This document shows positions 5,451 through 7,913 of a stretch of DNA of 7,913 bases, in pieces. The notes under the pieces are model-generated. The model was not told where the DNA came from and made no database searches. It saw only the letters and a program-made list of their open reading frames with translations. The stretch is taken from contig CANFNE010000113.1 of NCBI GenBank assembly GCA_947448105.1, positions 1 to 7,913 on the forward strand. Direction: 5' to 3'. Source of the DNA: Burkholderiales bacterium. Lineage in GTDB: Bacteria; Pseudomonadota; Gammaproteobacteria; Burkholderiales; Burkholderiaceae_C. Each line of letters opens with the position of its first letter. Within the stretch, counting starts at the first letter, position 1. Made by a program: the position numbers and the translations under genes.

Positions 5451-6344
5451 ATGCAAATACTGACCCGGCTTATTTTGTTGTCCCTGGGCGCCATACTGGC
5501 GGCACAGGCCCACGGTGCAGACCCGGGCGACATGCAAGCGCTGTACCGCAGCCTGCAGCCGCGACTGGCGCAAAGCCCGTTTCAGCGTGCGCTGTTGCTC
5601 GACTCGACTGAGGCGAACGAGCGCGTCAGTGGCGACATTTATGCCACGCTGCATGTGCCGCTGCAAAGCCTCGAGCAGGTCAACCGCAGCCCGCTGCGCT
5701 GGTGCGAAATCTTGCTGTTGCTGAGCAACACCAAAAGCTGCGTCGTCGGCCGCCAAGACAGCGCAGCCGCACTGCAAATGCGCATGGGCACCAAAGGGCC
5801 GCAAGCGCTGGCCAGCACCACCGCCATGGACTTTCAGTTTGAAACGTCGGCCCCGCAAGCCGCCGTGCTGGAGACGCATTTGCGCGCCGCCACTGGCCCC
5901 ATGGGCAGCAAAGACGGCACGCTGCGGGTGCAAGCCATTGCGCTGGATCCGCATTCCTCGTTCATTCACCTGCACTACAGCTATAGCAGCAGCCTGGCCG
6001 GGCGCATGGCTACTGGCGTGTACCTGCAAACGCTGGGGCGGGGCAAAGTGGGCTTTAGCAGAGAACCGGCCCCGTCCGACCAGACCAGCCAGGCCCAGCG
6101 GGTGGGAGGGGTGCGCGGCATTGTGGAGCGCAACACCATGCGCTACTTTCTGGGCCTGCGCTGTGGCCTGCAGTTTGCAAGCACCGACGCCCCAGCCCAG
6201 CGCTTTGCCCAGATGGTGCCCTGCTGGTACGACGAAACCGAGCGCTACCCGCAACAGCTGCACGACATGGCGCGGGCTGAGTATCTGGAGATGAAGCGGG
6301 CGGAATATGCGCGGCTATCGCAGGCCGTGAACGACAGCCCGTAG
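5451..6344 (+). CDS. Predicted exported protein of unknown function, four cysteines
   Basis: I cannot name this 297-residue protein. Residues 1-22 form a clear Sec signal peptide: a short basic start, a hydrophobic core LILLSLGAILAA, and a likely cleavage after AQA or AHG. The mature part has four cysteines (C85, C97, C238, C258), an even number that would allow two disulfides in the periplasm. Distinctive stretches are GDIYATLHVPLQ (61-72), WCEILLLLSNTKSC (84-97) and VERNTMRYFLGLRC (225-238), which recall uncharacterised exported proteins of Burkholderiales and related proteobacteria (from memory). The C-terminus (about 262-292) is a charged, probably helical segment. The ATG at 5451 is chosen because it opens the signal peptide; its ribosome binding site is poor. 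It is divergent from proV and convergent with fcl, so it seems to be a single-gene unit unrelated to either pathway. Confidence 0.75.
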   Translation: MQILTRLILLSLGAILAAQAHGADPGDMQALYRSLQPRLAQSPFQRALLLDSTEANERVSGDIYATLHVPLQSLEQVNRSPLRWCEILLLLSNTKSCVVGRQDSAAALQMRMGTKGPQALASTTAMDFQFETSAPQAAVLETHLRAATGPMGSKDGTLRVQAIALDPHSSFIHLHYSYSSSLAGRMATGVYLQTLGRGKVGFSREPAPSDQTSQAQRVGGVRGIVERNTMRYFLGLRCGLQFASTDAPAQRFAQMVPCWYDETERYPQQLHDMARAEYLEMKRAEYARLSQAVNDSP

Positions 6345-6376
6345 TGCGGGCGCGCCAGGGTGTGGCGAGCGCTAAC

Positions 6377-7336
6377 TCACAGACCGCGTTGCAAAAAGTC
6401 CTGGTAGGCCGCGCTCACACCCTGGGCCAGGGCCGTCTTGGCGCTCCAGCCCAGCGCATTGAGCTTGCTGCTGTCCATCCACTTGCGGGGCGCGCCGTCG
6501 GGCTTGGTCGTGTCAAAGGTCACGGCGCCCGGGTAGCCCACCACTTGGGCAATGGTGTGGGCCACTTCGGCAATGGTTACGTCGCTGCCCGAACCCACGT
6601 TGATGTGGCTTTGCATCGGCTTGGTCTGGGACTGGTAAGTCGCCAGCGGCAGGTCCATCACAAACACGCTGGCCGCAGCCATGTCATCCACGTACAAAAA
6701 CTCGCGCCGGGGCGTGCCCGTGCCCCAGATGGCCACTTCGGGCGCGCCGCTGACCTTGGCTTCATGAAAGCGGCGAATCAGCGCGGGGATAACGTGGCTG
6801 TTCTCGGGGTGGTAGTTGTCACCAGGGCCGTAGAGGTTGGTGGGCATCACGCTGCGGTAGTCGCGCCCGTGCTGGCGGTTGTAGCTCTCGCACAGCTTGA
6901 TGCCGGCAATCTTGGCCACGCCGTAGGGCTCGTTGGTAGGCTCGAGCATGCCGCCCATCAGCGCCCCTTCGGTCATGGGCTGCGGCGCCAGGCGCGGGTA
7001 AATGCAGCTTGAGCCCAAAAACATGAGCTTTTGCACGCCGTGCACGTGCGCCGCGTGGATCACGTTGGCCTGCACCATCAGGTTGTCGTAAATAAAGTCC
7101 GCCGGATACGTGTTGTTGGCATGGATGCCCCCCACCTTGGCCGCCGCCATATAGACCTGCGTGGGCCGCTCGGCAGCAAAGAAGTCGTGCACGGCTTGCT
7201 GCTTGCACAGGTCGAGCTCGGTGCGGGTGCGCACCACAATCTGATTCGCGCTTACACCTTGCGCCAGCAACGCGCGAACAATGGCACTGCCCACCAGGCC
7301 CCGGTGGCCTGCCACAAAGTACTTCTCAGTTTTCAT
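6377..7336 (-). CDS. fcl: GDP-L-fucose synthase (GDP-4-keto-6-deoxy-mannose 3,5-epimerase/4-reductase)
   Basis: This cytoplasmic SDR enzyme epimerises GDP-4-keto-6-deoxy-D-mannose at C3 and C5 and reduces it with NADPH to GDP-L-fucose. The 319 residues match the family (E. coli WcaG/Fcl is about 321). The nucleotide-binding motif GHRGLVG is at 10-16. Catalytic residues are S109 with C111 in LGSSCIYP, Y138-xxx-K142, and H181 in NSHVIPALIRRFHEA, each offset by two from E. coli S107, C109, Y136, K140 and H179. The RREFLYVDDMA and DGAPRKWMDSSKL segments are also typical. The start at 7336 overlaps the 3' end of gmd by 11 bases; an upstream in-frame ATG at 7390 lies inside gmd and adds no family sequence. 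With gmd it forms the two-step GDP-fucose pathway for surface polysaccharide. Confidence 0.95.
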   Translation of the reverse strand: MKTEKYFVAGHRGLVGSAIVRALLAQGVSANQIVVRTRTELDLCKQQAVHDFFAAERPTQVYMAAAKVGGIHANNTYPADFIYDNLMVQANVIHAAHVHGVQKLMFLGSSCIYPRLAPQPMTEGALMGGMLEPTNEPYGVAKIAGIKLCESYNRQHGRDYRSVMPTNLYGPGDNYHPENSHVIPALIRRFHEAKVSGAPEVAIWGTGTPRREFLYVDDMAAASVFVMDLPLATYQSQTKPMQSHINVGSGSDVTIAEVAHTIAQVVGYPGAVTFDTTKPDGAPRKWMDSSKLNALGWSAKTALAQGVSAAYQDFLQRGL

Positions 7337-7913
7337 GGCCCACCGCAACGGTGTAGCCGTGGCGCTTGAGCAGGGCGTGGCGCTTGGCATGGTTCAAGTC
7401 GCTGGCCACCATTTCGCGGCACATGTCTTGCGCGGTGATCTCGGGTACCCAGCCCAGTTCATTCTTGGCGCGGGTGGCGTCGCCCAGCAAGGTCTCGACT
7501 TCTGCCGGGCGAAAGTAGCGTTGGTCTACCTTGACCAGCACATCACCCAGCTTGACGGCAGGGGCGCTGTCGCCCTCTAGGGCCACCACGACCGCCTGCT
7601 CATGCACGCCCTGTCCTTCAAAGCGCAGCGTAATGCCCAGCGCCTGCGCGGTCCACCGGATGAATTCGCGCACACTGTATTGCTTGCCGGTGGCGATCAC
7701 AAAGTCTTTGGCCGTGTCTTGCTGCAACATCATCCATTGCATGCGCACATAGTCTTTGGCGTGACCCCAGTCGCGCAGCGCGTCCATATTGCCCATGTAG
7801 ATGCATTGCTCCAGTCCCTGGGCAATATTGGCCAGGCCCCGGGTAATCTTGCGGGTCACAAAGGTCTCGCCCCGGCGCGGGCTCTCGTGGTTGAACAAGA
7901 TGCCGTTGCAGGC
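7326..7913 (-). CDS. gmd: GDP-mannose 4,6-dehydratase, partial (N-terminus beyond the right edge)
   Basis: This enzyme converts GDP-D-mannose to GDP-4-keto-6-deoxy-D-mannose, the first step toward GDP-L-fucose or GDP-D-rhamnose. The C-terminal 195 residues are present, roughly the last half of a ~345-375-residue protein. The segment begins within the ACNGILFNHESPRRG stretch that contacts GDP-mannose and continues with ETFVTRKITRG, DWGHAKDYV and YFRPAEVETLLGDATRAK, all hallmarks of Gmd. The catalytic Thr-Tyr-Lys residues and the N-terminal Rossmann glycines lie outside the window, so they cannot be checked. It overlaps fcl by 11 bases, indicating one transcript. The reading frame is intact across the window edge. 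The TTG near 7898 is an internal leucine codon, not a start. Confidence 0.95.
   Translation of the reverse strand, partial: ACNGILFNHESPRRGETFVTRKITRGLANIAQGLEQCIYMGNMDALRDWGHAKDYVRMQWMMLQQDTAKDFVIATGKQYSVREFIRWTAQALGITLRFEGQGVHEQAVVVALEGDSAPAVKLGDVLVKVDQRYFRPAEVETLLGDATRAKNELGWVPEITAQDMCREMVASDLNHAKRHALLKRHGYTVAVGHEN

Noticed and set aside
5222..5533. 104-codon N-terminal extension of proV
   Set aside because: The frame is open, but the sequence has no similarity to ProV, overlaps the divergent signal-peptide gene, and would make the protein far longer than the family norm.
5430..6263. 277-codon minus-strand open frame across the orphan gene
   Set aside because: The plus strand has a signal peptide and ordered cysteines; the minus frame is Ala/Gln/His-rich and shows no ribosome binding site or family features.
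6337..6351. GCCCG/CGGGC hairpin over the stop codon of the orphan gene as a terminator
   Set aside because: The stem is only five base pairs, there is no T-run, and the stop codon lies in the loop.

Overview
The window looks like chromosomal DNA from a Gram-negative betaproteobacterium of the Burkholderiales, probably the Comamonadaceae (Rhodoferax/Polaromonas/Curvibacter-like). The reasons are the high G+C coding style, tight ATGA-type gene overlaps, protein sequences typical of that group, and a GC-rich palindromic intergenic element. The genus is inference; no rRNA or other marker is present.

Positions 1-5221 look like a methylated-amine/betaine and one-carbon locus. On the minus strand at the left edge is the N-terminal 178 residues of a corrinoid (B12-binding) methyl-carrier protein. 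Divergent from it, across a 305-bp control region, is purU (formyltetrahydrofolate deformylase). Next comes a 371-bp gene-free stretch that holds a remarkable ~250-bp symmetric element: two perfect 15-bp hairpins flank a 31-bp inverted repeat, all sharing one centre. Beyond it a minus-strand operon reads proV - proW - GlxA/AraC-family regulator, with overlapping genes. It encodes the ATPase and permease of a glycine betaine/proline-type ABC importer and a regulator of the GbdR kind; no substrate-binding protein gene is present.

A working model (inference): a betaine is imported by ProVW, its methyl group passes through the corrinoid protein to tetrahydrofolate and is oxidised to formyl-THF, and PurU releases formate and recycles THF. 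The GlxA-type regulator would sense the substrate. The corrinoid-dependent methyltransferase should lie just left of position 1.

Positions 5222-6376 carry an intergenic region and one orphan gene for a predicted exported protein of unknown function with four cysteines. Positions 6377-7913 are a separate minus-strand operon, gmd (3' part only) followed by fcl, which makes GDP-L-fucose for surface polysaccharide.

No tRNA, rRNA, CRISPR array, transposase or prophage gene was seen.
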